A stretch of 64,000 nucleotides of DNA from Chamaelirium japonicum (GCA_947650365.1 OX393549.1:30905209-30969208); one strand, 5' to 3'; positions 8,191 through 18,490 are shown, counted from the stretch's first letter. The notes: generated by a model not told the origin, from the letters alone. Numbers and translations: made by a program.

Positions 8191-10401
8191 CTCGATGAGC
8201 CGGTTGATAAGGACGATGTAGGGAGTCCGGGCGAAAATGTTGCGCCCCAAGATACCCCGCGTATAGTAGGGGGCGCGCTCAGGGCCGCCAGAGGAGGAGC
8301 CCGCCTGGCTTCCCTCGATCGGAGCGACTGGAGGAGGCGATATGGCGGCAGCATCAGCGGGCTCGAGCACCACGGGGGCCACGACCAGTGCGGCCTCAAC
8401 CCCTTGGGCGCTGGGACCCTCTTCAGCGGGCAAGGATGGTGTGGCGATTTGCCCTTCTTCGGGCACACCCGGGTCTGATGCTTCCGAGCTGGAGCTCGGA
8501 AGATCGTCCAGGATGGTCCCCAGGTCCGGAGACCAGTAGACCAACCCGCCCAGCTCCGGGAGAGGAGGAACCTCAAGAGCGGCAGGCGCGGGCTCAGGCG
8601 CGGGCGCGCTAGGAGCCATAGGAGCGGGCTCGGGCGCGGGCGCGCTGAGAGCAGGCGCAGGCGCGCTGATAGCAGGCGCAGGCGCGGGCTCGGGCACGGG
8701 CGCGCTGATAGCCTGCGCGAGCGCGGGCTCGGGCACAGGCATGCTGGCAGGCACGGGCTCGGGCGCGGGCTCTGGCACGGGCGCAAGCGCGGGCTCGGAC
8801 TCGGGCGTGGGCGTGGACTCGGGCGCGGGCACGAGCGTGGGCACGGGCGCGCCAGCAGTAGAGGGCGCGGGCGAGCTGCAGCCAGACGCACCCGGTGCAG
8901 AGGGCACCGGCACGGGCACAGGCACGGGTACGGGCGCTCTAGCAGCAGAGGGCGCAGGCGCGCTGCGGGAAGACGCTGCCGTTGCAGCAGGCTCGGCAGC
9001 GCGGGCCGGCTCCTCTTCTTCTTCCTCTTCCTCGGCCGAGCTGGAATCCTCGCAGGATCCCCCGTTGCGGACGACGTCGTCTTCCCCCGTTGGGCGGGCC
9101 GCCGGAGCTTTCTTCTTCTTCTTCTTTACATGGGCGCCCTCCATCTCTGGGGTCATTACCGCGACAAAGAGGGGTTTAGAGAGGTCGCCCGGGAACCCGC
9201 GCATCAGCACCTCGGCCATTGGGGTTTCCACCTCCGCCATGCCAAGGAGGAGCTCGACGCGCGGGTCCTTAGGGTCGACCATCACAACTTGACGTCGTGG
9301 GGGTTCCGAAACTGAGGAGCGCGTAGGGGGACTGGAAGCTAAGGGGGAGTTCGCCTGACCTGGGGCAACCTCGCGGGGTGGAGACGGCGGTGAGGGAATA
9401 TCCTCCTCGCGGAGCATGTCGATGGTGTCTTCATCGGCGAGCCTAATCGGAGAAGCCCGCTTCTTCTTCCCCTTCTTCGCCGAAGAGGTGCCGGCGCCGG
9501 AGGTCGTAGGAGCCGCCTTGGAGGTCGCCCCGGTGCGGCGAGAGACCACCACCTTCTGGCGCGGGTTCTTCTGGCGGGTGGTGATGGCGCCAGTCCGGAG
9601 GTCCTTCCAGAGGAAGGAGAAGTCCGGAGCCAGGATCTTCTCAGGAGTTCGCCCGTCAAGGAACTCCAAGATCGCTTTGTCGAGAGCTTGTTCCTAAGCC
9701 TCGGAGATGCACTTTTTCCCTTTGGCACGGTACTCGGCGATCTCTTTGAGCTGGGGGAGGGGCGACCTTCCGGGGTGAGCAGGAACGCCGGTGCAGGGAC
9801 CTCGCCACTCCCCCGCGACGACAAAGGGGTACTCTTTCCAATACCTATCCTTGTTTTCGACCGCAGAGAAGGGGAGCACCTCGCCAAAGCGGCCTATGAG
9901 GTAGAACAGGCCGCAGCCTACCTCGTGGAAGATGGGCCCCGGCTTGAGGGACCATTTCTTCAGTAGGTAGGCGAGGGGGATCCTCACGTTAAGGGCTTCT
10001 TCGATCCGAGAGAGCCCATAGAGGATCCCCCATGAGTTTCCTGGAAGCTGGGCGGGGCATAAGCCCGCCAGTTCCAGTAGCTCGCTGGCCAAATGGTTCA
10101 GGGGGAGCCGGAGCCCTGACCAGATCTGCCCCACGGAGACCGCGGTGCCGGAGAGCGGCCTCCCCGAGCGAGGGAGGGGCAGAATGGCGAGCTCCAAGGG
10201 AATGCCCACCGCAGTCCTCACACTGTCGGGGACAGGCGCGCCCCCGATGTCGTGCAACCAGATGACGGCGGGCACCTTGACGGGAGCCTCGCCCTCAGCG
10301 CCAGAAGCGCGCACTGCAAGTGGAGCGACATTGAGGGGCTCCTCTTGGGAGGATGCAGCAGCAACAGCAGCGGCATAAGAAGCGGCAGCAGAGGAAGCCA
10401 T
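8191..10401 (-). pseudogene. Antisense gene, exon 1: plant 'gypsy-type transposon' (Transposase_28-like) domain, with one nonsense codon (element 1)
   Basis: The start is the ATG at 10399-10401, about 95 bp downstream of a TATA box. After an Ala-rich leader, residues ~95-190 hold LRLPLNHLASELLELAGL, AQLPGNSWGIL and LKKW segments. They resemble the domain known as 'putative gypsy type transposon' (Pfam Transposase_28), found in antisense extra genes of plant Tat elements; I judge this by pattern only. Then come basic stretches such as KKGKKKR, an acidic run, and a very long Pro/Ala/Glu-rich linker encoded by a minisatellite. The frame has one TAG at 9691-9693, where element 2 has an Arg codon. 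Spliced to exon 2 the product would be about 920 codons. The protein's role in the element is unknown. Confidence 0.8.
8580..8960 (-). repeat. GC-rich minisatellite coding the Pro/Ala linker (element 1)
   Basis: Imperfect short units around GGGCGCGGGCTCGGGC and AGCAGGCGCAGGCGCG encode Pro-Ala-Pro-Glu runs on the minus strand. The order and number of units differ from element 2 (37210-37690), so the linker has changed in length. Open plus-strand frames here are by-products of the GC-rich repeat. Confidence 0.75.
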
Positions 10402-10495
10402 GAGAGCGGGAGGGCGCTAGAAAGCTACGAGATGAAAGCAAAGGGGAAAGGGAGAGCTGTTTTCACGCGGCGGTAAAAAATCGCCCCCCGTCCCC

Positions 10496-10503
10496 TATTT
10501 ATA
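10496..10503 (-). promoter_or_regulatory. TATA box of the antisense gene (element 1)
   Basis: The minus strand reads CCTATAAATAGGGG, a near-ideal plant TATA box. It lies about 95 bp upstream of the antisense ATG, leaving room for a ~65-base 5' UTR. It is conserved in element 2 (39313-39320) at the same distance. Confidence 0.8.
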
Positions 10504-10827
10504 GGCAAGTGAGAGACAGGTGAATCGATCCGCAGTTAATGCCCAAGCGCGCTCGGCGAGGCGACGTGACGGCGATCGAAGCGACAGCTCGCTTCTTTCC
10601 AATCGTCGAGCGCCACGTAGGCCACGCGTGGAAAAGGCTGCGCCGGCACCGACACTGTCATTTACTGACAAAAGAAGAGCGAATGAGGAGGAGACACGTG
10701 TCTCGCGCCGATCGGGATCTCATGATGAGATTCGCTGTATCAGCATTGAGCCTCGCGCCGCAGTTAAAGTGAAGCGACCGTTGGAGATTTGGCGTGATAC
10801 CCAAGTCACAAGACCGCTCGCGGCAGG

Positions 10828-11262
10828 TGCCCGCAGCTCGCTCGAGGCAGACCCTGACCGCGTGTGACAAGCTCGCACCGGAAGGAGATCGCTCGTGGCT
10901 GACGCTCCCGGCCCGCCCAGCATTTGAAAAGTACTGAGAGTCAAAGCTCTCGACGCAGATCGCTCCCAGTTGGAGCCCGCAGCTCGCCCGACGCAGACCC
11001 TGACCCGTGTGGCAAGCTCGCACCGGAAGGAGATCGCTCGTGGCTGACGCTCCCGGCCCGCCCAGCGTTTGAAAAGTATTGAGAGTCAAAGCTCTCGACG
11101 CAGATCGCTCCCGGCTGGAGCCCGCAGCTCGCCCGAGGCAGACCCTGACCGCATGTGACGAGCTCGAATCGGAAGGAGATCGCTCGTGGCTGATGCTCGT
11201 GGCCCGCCCAGCGTTTGTGAAATACTGGCAGTCAAAGCTCTCGGCGCAGGCCGCCCATGGCT
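10828..11262 (+). repeat. ~145-bp tandem repeats upstream of the antisense promoter (element 1)
   Basis: The segment GCTCGCACCGGAAGGAGATC begins at 10871 and 11016, and a diverged copy at 11162, giving periods of 145 and 146 bp; partial units extend to both sides. Units share GCCCGCCCAGCG and AGTCAAAGCTCTCG. The same array is in element 2 with a 145-bp period. Confidence 0.85.
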
Positions 11263-11341
11263 ACTATCTCCGTCCCGCCAGGAAACTGTTGCAGCAGACA
11301 TTGATATCAGGCACATTACCAGGGATAGGAGCTCGCTAAGA

Positions 11342-11388
11342 CTCCTGAGCAAGCGTCGAGTTTCCTCGATCACTCCCTCAGGAGGGGG
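11342..11388 (+). promoter_or_regulatory. Polypurine tract within a hairpin (element 1)
   Basis: The tract AGGAGGGGG (11380-11388) lies three bases before the 3' LTR and would prime plus-strand DNA synthesis. Its 5' part belongs to CTCAGGAG (11377-11384), an exact inverse of CTCCTGAG (11342-11349). Inside are an imperfect AGCG/CACT pairing and an inner TCGAG/CTCGA stem. Element 2 has the same outer stem with a different inner stem. Confidence 0.75.
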
Positions 11389-11531
11389 TAATGTTGGGGG
11401 TAGTCAAAAACCACATATCTTGGATAGCATTGCAAACACACCTGAGATAGAGTTCTCGAGGGAGCCCGTCCAGGAGTTGGAACCCTCGGAAGCCGAGCGT
11501 GCCCCCTTTCCAGCCCGCAAGGAGCTTGCCC

Positions 11532-11745
11532 CCAGCCCGCAAGGAGCTCGCCCCCACAGGGAGCTGGATGGACACCTTGTATCTGAGTGCAGCTCGCCCC
11601 CAGCCCGCAAGAAGCTCACCCCCACAGGGAACTGGATGGACACCTTGTATCTGAGTGCAGCTCGCCCTCTCAGCCCGCAAGGAGCTCGCCCCCACATGGA
11701 GCTGAATGGACACCTTGTATCTGAGTGCAGCTCGCCCCTCCCAGA
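11532..11745 (+). repeat. Three ~68-70-bp tandem repeats in U3 of element 1
   Basis: Units contain GCCCGCAAGGAGCTCGC, then GGACACCTTGTATCTGAG; the second motif recurs at about 11570, 11638 and 11708. Element 2 LTRs lack this block. Confidence 0.85.
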
Positions 11746-11879
11746 CCCCGCAGGAGTTCGCGCCCCCGTGCTCACTAAATCATCTTGACAGTGGAGCGAG
11801 ATCCACATTGGGCTGAAGGGGCCCAAGGCCAAGGCACAGGAGCTCGCCCAAGGCCTGGCTCGCGTAGGAGCTCACCCAA

Positions 11880-12052
11880 GTTCGCTAAGGAGCTCGCCTA
11901 GCTCGCGCATGAGCTCGCCTAGCTCGCTCAGGAGCTCGCCCATGCTCTCGTATGAGCTCGCCTAGCTCGCACAGGAGCTCGCCCATGTTCGCTCAGGAGC
12001 TCGCCCAGCTCGCGCAGGAGCTCGCCCATGCTCGCTCAGGAGCTCGCCCAGA
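11880..12052 (+). repeat. ~21-22-bp GAGCTC-rich subrepeats in the element 1 3' LTR
   Basis: This is the 3' LTR counterpart of 1-172, with the same number of units and a few base changes. Confidence 0.8.
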
Positions 12053-12336
12053 CCCCTGTTTATCGAAGAGGTTGCTCCCGCGAGGTCTGACTCTTGATAA
12101 ATACGGACGAAGGGGCGGAGCAGTGCAGGGCGAGCTTGCCTTTGCTTTCTCCCAGAGACCTCCCAGACTTGAACATTCTAGAATAGCCACCTGGCAGCGA
12201 CAAGAAAGATGCTCTCCCACTCAAAACCGCCTGGCAGGCTCGATGACAAAGAATGTCAGGGGTGCGAGTGCCAAGGACTGTCAGAGGCCCACGCGAGCCA
12301 GATCGTGGGGGGTCTAGAAGGCGCCGGAAGAATCTC

Positions 12337-12375
12337 CACGTGTCGGGCCACCATAGGCCGCCAATGTCTATAAAT
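12337..12375 (+). promoter_or_regulatory. G-box and TATA box in the element 1 3' LTR
   Basis: CACGTG at 12337-12342 and TATAAAT at 12369-12375 copy the 5' LTR promoter. From this position the promoter would drive transcription outward into satellite array 1. Confidence 0.65.
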
Positions 12376-12573
12376 GCACACCCCCAGGCTCCAAAGTACG
12401 GGTTCGAATCCCATTTCCCTACCACTTTGGTATACAACAGCTCGCCATTGTGCTACCGGAACTGACTTGAGCGTCGGAGGGTCTGCGCTCCTAAGGGAGC
12501 TAGCCGTTCTCACGTTCTCTTTTCTTTTGTCTTGCAGGTGGCTCGCAAGGACCAGTGAAAAATCCCCCAAACA

Positions 12574-12578
12574 GATCG
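12574..12578. repeat. Probable right target-site duplication of element 1 (GATCG)
   Basis: GATCG follows the LTR end directly. The left copy is outside the window, so this is inferred from element 2, which has the same five bases on both sides. Confidence 0.55.
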
Positions 12579-13500
12579 TACGAATGAAATAGAATGGATT
12601 GTGCGAATGAATTAGAATGGACCGAATGGATCATACGAATGAATTAGAATGGATCGTACGAATGAATTAGAATGGATAATGCGAATGAATTAAAATCGAT
12701 CATACGAATGAATTAGAATGGATCGTACGAATGATTTAGAATGGATCATACGAATGAGTAAGAATGGATCGTACGAATGAATTAGAATGGATCGTACGAA
12801 TGAATTAGAATGGATCGTACGAATAAATTAGAATGGATACATTCATCCGAATGAATTAGAATGGATCATACGAATGAGTAAGAATGGATCGTACGAATGA
12901 AATAGAATAGATTGTACGAATAAATTAGAATGGATCCTACAAATGAATTAGAATGGATCGTCTGAAAGAATTAGAATGGATTGTATGAATGAATTAGAAT
13001 GGATCGTATGAATGAATTAGAATGGATCGTACGAATGGATTAGAATGGATCGTACGAATGAATTAGAATGGATCGTACGAATGAACTAGAATGGATACAT
13101 TCGTGCGAATGAATTAGAATGGATCGTACGAATGAATTAGAATGGATCGTACGAATGAATTAGAATGGATCTTACGAATGAATTAGAATGGATCGTACGA
13201 ATGAATTAGAATGGATCGTACGAATGAATTAGAATAGATCGTACGAATGAATTAGAATGAATCGTACAAAGGAATTAGAATGGATCGTACGAATGAATTA
13301 GAATGGATCGTACGAATGAATTAGAATGGATACATTCGTGCGAATGAATTAGAAAGGATCGGACGAATGAATTAGAATGGATCGTACGAATGAGTAAGAA
13401 TGGATCGCACGAATGAAATAGAATAGATCGTATGAATGAATTAGAATGGATCGTACGAAGGAATTAGAATGGATCGTACGAATGAATTAGAATGGATCGT

Positions 13501-13870
13501 GCTAATGAATTAGAATTGATCGAACAAATGAATTAGCATGGATCGTGCTAATGAATTAGAATGGAACGTACGAATGAATTAGAATGGATCGTGTGAAAGA
13601 ATTAGAATGGATTGTATGAACGAATTAGAATGAATTCGTTCAATCCATTCGAATTCATTCGCACGATCCATTCTAATTCATTCATACGATCCATTCTAAT
13701 TAATTCATACAATCCATTCTAATTCTTTCACACGATCCATTCTAATTCATTCGTAGGATCCATTCTAATTCATTCGTACAATCTATTCTATTTCATTCGT
13801 ACGATCCATTCTTACTCATTCGTATGATCCATTCTAATTCATTCGGACGAATGTATCCATTCTAATTTAT
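13501..13870 (+). repeat. Satellite module A, copy 1 (contains a polarity flip)
   Basis: The plus side carries GCATGGATCGTGCTAATG, GGAACGTACGAATG, GTGTGAAAGAATTAG and GGATTGTATGAA. The flip is at GAATTCGTTC, and the minus side carries CATTCGAATTCATTCGC, then CATACAATCC, CTTTCACACG, TTCTTACTC and GGACGAATGTATCC. The same order recurs around flips at 22150, 27548, 47571 and 59500, with the left half also at 58366. It is present inverted at about 17170, 44891, 49901 and 52571. Confidence 0.8.
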
Positions 13871-14429
13871 TCGTACGATCCATTCTAATTCATTCGTACG
13901 ATCCATTCTAATTCATTCGTACGATCCATTCTTACTCATTCGTACGATCCATTCTAATTCATTCGTACGATCCATTCTAATTTATTCGTACGATCCATTC
14001 TAATTCATTCGCACAATCCATTCTAATTAATTCCGTACGATCCATTCTAATTCATTCGTACGATCGTATGAATGAATTAGAATGGATCGTACGGAATGAA
14101 TTAGAATGGATTGTATGAATGAATTAGAATGGATACATTTGTGCGAATGAATTAGAATGGATCATACGAATGAGTAAGAATGGATCGTACGAATGAAATA
14201 GAATGGATTGTACGAATGAATTAGAACGGATTGTACAAATGAATTAGAATAGATCGTACGAATGAATTAGAATGGATCATACGAATGAGTAAGAATGATT
14301 CATACAAATGAAATAGAATGGATTGTACGAATGAATTAAAATGGATCGTACGAATGAATAAGAATGGATCGTGTGAAAGAATTAGAATGCATTGTATGAA
14401 TGAATTAGAATGGATCGTATGAATGAATT

Positions 14430-14490
14430 AGAATGGATCGTGCGAATGAATTCGAATGGATCGCATGATCCATTCGAATAGAATGGATCG
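14430..14490 (+). repeat. Satellite micro-inversion module, inverted partner at 44080-44130
   Basis: A half-unit flip (GGATCGCATGATCCATTCG, then AATAGAATGGATCG) occurs within a plus-polarity block. Its reverse complement lies in the minus-polarity block at about 44080-44130, with matching flanks on both sides. Confidence 0.75.
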
Positions 14491-16439
14491 TATGAATGAA
14501 TTAGAATGGATCGGGCGAATGAATTAGAATGGATCGTATGAATGAATTAGAATGGATCGTATGAATGAATTAGAATGGATCGTACGAATGAATTAAAATG
14601 GATCATACGAATGAATTAGAACGGATCATACGAATGAATTAGAATGGATCATACGAATGAGTAAGAATGGATCGTACGAATGAAATAGAATGGATTGTAC
14701 GGATGAATTAGAATGGATACATTCATGCGAATGAATTAGAATGGATCGGACGATTGAATTAGAATGGATCGTACGATTCATTCTAATTCATTCGTACGAT
14801 CCATTCTAATACATTCGTACGATTCATGCTAATTCATTCGCACGATCCATTCTAATTCATTCGTACGATCCATTCATATTCATTCATACGATCCATTCTA
14901 ATTCATTCGCACAATCCATTCTAATTCATTCGTACAATCCATTCTAATTCATTCGTATGATCCATTCTAACTCATTCGGTGGATCCATTCTAATTCATTC
15001 GTACGATCCATTCTAATTCATTCCCACGATCCATTCTAATTTATTCGTACGATCCATTCAAATTCATTCGTTCGATCTATTCTAATTCATTCGCACGAAT
15101 GTAACCATTCTAATTCATTCATACGATTCATTCTAATTCATTCGTATGAGCTATTCTAATTCATTCGTACGATCCATTCTAATTCATTCACACGAATGTA
15201 TCCATTCTAATTCATTCATACGATCCATTCTAATTCATTCGTACGATCCATTCTAATTCACTCATACGATCCATTCTAATACATTCATACGATCCATTCT
15301 AATTCATTTGCACGAATATATCCATTCTAATTCATTCGTACGATCCATTCTAATTCCTTCGTACGATCCATTCTAATTCATTCGTACGATCTATTCTATT
15401 TCATTCGTACGATCCATTCTTACTCATTCGTACGATCCATTCTAATTCATTCGTCCGATCCATTCTAATTATTCGCACGAATGTATCCATTCTAATTCAT
15501 TCGTTCGATCAATTCTAATTCATTAGCACGATCCATTCTAATTCATTCGTACGATCCATTCTAATTCATTCGCACGATCCATTCTAATTCATTCATAGGA
15601 TCCATTCTAATTCATTCATACGATCTATTCTAATTCTTTCGCACGAATGTATCCATTCTAATTCATTCGTACGATCCATTCTAATTCATCCGTACGATCC
15701 ATTCTAATTCATTAATATGATCCATTCTAATTCATTCGTACGATCCATTCTAATTCATATGCACAAAGGTATCCATTCTAATCCATTCGTAGGATCCATT
15801 CTAATCCATTCGTACGATCCATTCTAATTCATTCGTACGATCCATTCTAATCCATTCGCTCGAATGTATCCATTCTAATCCATTCATACGATCCATTCTA
15901 ATTCATTCGCATGAATGTAACCATTCTAATTCAATCATTTGATCCATTCTTATTCATTCGTACGATCCATTCTAATTCATTCGTCCGATCCATTCTAATT
16001 CATTCGCACGAATGTATCCATTCTAATTCATTCGTAAGATCCATTCTAATTCATTCGTACGATCCATTCTAATTCATTCATAAGATCCATTCTAATTCAT
16101 TCGTACGATCCATTCTAATTCATTCGTACGATCCATTCTAATTCATTCGCACGAATGTATCCATTCTAGTTCATTCGTACAATCCATTCTAATTCATTCG
16201 TACGATCTATTCTAATTCATTCGCACGATCCATTCTAATTCATTCGTACGATCAATTCTAATTCATTCGTGCGAATGAAGTAGAATGGATCGTACGAATG
16301 AGTAAGAATGGATCGTACGAATGAATTAGAATGGATCGTACGAAGGAATTAGAATGGATCGTACGAATGAATTAGAATGGATCGTACGATTGAATTAGAA
16401 TGGATCATACGAATGAGTAAGAATGGATCTTATGAATGA

Positions 16440-16825
16440 ATTAGATTGGATCGTACGATCCATTCTAATTCATTAGCATGGATCGTGCTAATGAATTAAA
16501 ATGGAATATACGAATGAATTAGAATGGATCGTAGAATGGATCGTACGAATGAATTAGAATGAATTAGAATGGATCGTACGAATGAATTAGAATAGATCAT
16601 AGGAATGAATTAGAATGGATCGTGCAAATGAATTAGAATGGATACATTCGTGCGAATGAATTAGAATGGATCGTGCGAATGAATTAGAATGGATCGTACG
16701 AATGAATTAGAATGGATATATTTGAACGAATAAATTAAAATGGATCATACGAATGAATTAGAATGGATCGTACGAATGAATTAGAATGGATAGTGCGAAT
16801 GAATTAGAATCGATCGTACGAATGA
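16440..16825 (+). repeat. Satellite block F, copy 1 (partner at 62755-63145)
   Basis: The block carries an unusual series: a single inverted unit at 16452-16478, CATTAGCATGGATCGTGC, GGAATATACG, a truncated unit GGATCGTAGAATGG, a doubled GAATTAGAATGAATTAG, and GGATATATTTGAACG. The same series in the same order and orientation is at about 62755-63145, some 46 kb away. Its right part is also at about 55290-55520. Confidence 0.8.
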
Positions 16826-18244
16826 ATTAGAATGGATCGTACGAATGAATTAGAATGGATCATACGAATGAGTAAGAATGGATCGTACGAATGAATTAGA
16901 ATGGATCGTACGAATGAATTAGAATGGATCGTACGAATAAATTAGAATGGATACATTCGTCCGAATGAATTAGAATGGATCATACGAATGAGTAAGAATG
17001 GATCGTACGAATGAAATAGAATAGATTGTACGAATGAATTAGAATGGATCCTACGAATGAATTTGAATGGATCGTGTGAAAGAATTAGAATGGATTGTAT
17101 GAATGAATTAGAATGGATCGTATGAATGAATTAGAATGGATCGTGCGAATGAATTCGAATGGATCGTACGAATTCATTCTAATTCATTCATACAATACAT
17201 TCTAATTCTTTCACACGATCCATTCTAATTCATTCGTACGATCCACTCTAATTCATTAGCACGATCCATGCTAATTCATTCATTCGATCAATTCTAATTC
17301 ATTAGCACGATCCATTCTAATTCATTCATAAGATCCATTCTAATTCTTTCGCACGATCCATTCTAATACATTCAGAGGATCCATTCTAATTCATTCATAC
17401 GATCTATTCTAATTCTTCCGCACGAATGTATCCATTCTAATTCAATCGCACGAATGTATCCATTCTAATTCATTCGTACGATCCATTCTAATTCATTCGT
17501 ACGATCCATTCTAATTCATTCGTACGATCCATTCTAATTCATTCACACAATCCTTTCTAATTCTTTCACACGATCCATTCTAATTCATTTGTACGATCCA
17601 TTCTAATTCATTCGCACAATCCATTCTATTTAATTCGTATGATCCATTCTTACTCATTCGTATGATCCATTCTAATTCATTCGCACGAATGTATCCATAA
17701 TGGATCATACGAATGAGTAAGAATGGATCGTACGAATGAAATAGAATGGATTGTGCGAATGAATTAGAATGGACCGTACGAATGAATTAGACGTACGAAT
17801 GAATTAGAATGGATACATTCGTGCGAATAAATTAGAATGGATCATACGAATGAGTAAGAATGGATCGTCATTCTAATTCATTCGTATGATCCATTCTAAT
17901 TCATTTGTATCCACTATATTTCATTCGCACGATCCATTCTAATTCATTCGCGCAATCTATTCTAATTCATTCGTACGATCCATTCTAATTCATTCATACG
18001 ATCCATTCTAATTCATTCATACAATCCATTCTAATTCTTTCACACGATCCATTCTAATTCATTCGTAGGATCCATTCTAATTCATTCGTACAATCTCTTC
18101 TATTTCATTCGTACGATCCATTCTAATTCATTCGTACGATCCATTCTAATTCATTCGGACGATCCATTCTAATTCATTTGCACGAATGTATCCATTCTAA
18201 TTCATTCGTACGATCCATTCTAATTCATTCATACAATCTATTCT

Positions 18245-18490
18245 AATTCTTTCACACGATCCATTCTAATTCATTCGTACGATCCATTCTAATTCATTCG
18301 TGCAATCCATTCTATTTCATTCGTACGATCCATTCTTACTTATTCGTACGATCCATTCTAATTCATTCACACGAATGTATCCATTCGTACGAATGAATTA
18401 GAATAGATTGTACGAATGAATTAGAATGGATCGTACGAATGAATTAGAATGGATCGTACGAAGGAATTAGAATGGATCGTATGAATGAAT
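18245..18490 (+). repeat. Satellite module B, copy 1 (contains a polarity flip)
   Basis: The minus side has CTTTCACACG, GTGCAATCC, TTCTTACT and CACACGAATGTATCC. The flip is CATTCGTACGAATG, and the plus side has GAATAGATTGTACG and GTACGAAGGAATTAG. It recurs around flips near 20567, 26727, 50638, 60398 and 63437. It is present inverted near 21746, 42145, 49652 and 54302. Confidence 0.8.

Larger units (their letters stand above)
10504..11391. other. Region between antisense promoter and 3' LTR (element 1)
   Basis: There is no convincing gene here. About 320 bp next to the antisense TATA box is unique sequence, followed by the ~145-bp tandem repeats and about 130 bp ending in the polypurine tract. 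In the direction of antisense transcription this is the upstream promoter region. Confidence 0.7.
1..12573 (+). mobile_element. Element 1: Ty3/gypsy (Tat-type) LTR retrotransposon, left end outside window
   Basis: The element has, in order, the 5' LTR (partial), primer binding site, gag-protease, leaky-stop pol, 78-bp repeats, antisense gene, 145-bp repeats, polypurine tract and 3' LTR. Aligning the two LTRs gives a constant offset of 11,881 bp, so the 5' end lies about 490 bp left of the window and the full element is about 13.06 kb. Domain order RT-RNaseH-RNaseH-integrase, lack of a chromodomain and an antisense extra gene place it in the Tat lineage of plant Ty3/gypsy elements. Gag-protease is intact; pol has three nonsense codons. 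The visible LTR portions differ at about 14 of 692 sites. Confidence 0.95.
11392..12573 (+). repeat. 3' LTR of element 1 (1182 bp)
   Basis: It starts TGTTGGGGG just after the polypurine tract and ends CCCCCAAACA, then enters satellite. Compared with element 2, U3 has a different 5' part, including three ~68-70-bp repeats, while the downstream part from about 11787 is recognisably shared. TATA box at 12369-12375 and G-box at 12337-12342. Confidence 0.95.

Noticed and set aside
8741-9292. Plus-strand open frames opposite the antisense gene (also 37055-38183)
   Set aside because: They are Gly/Ala-rich mirror frames of the GC-rich Pro/Ala minisatellite. The minus-strand gene has a promoter, an intron and domain content; these do not.
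7554-10401. Antisense gene as a captured host gene
   Set aside because: The same unit is at the same place in both elements and its N-terminal domain resembles the known antisense gene of Tat elements. A recent host capture is not needed.
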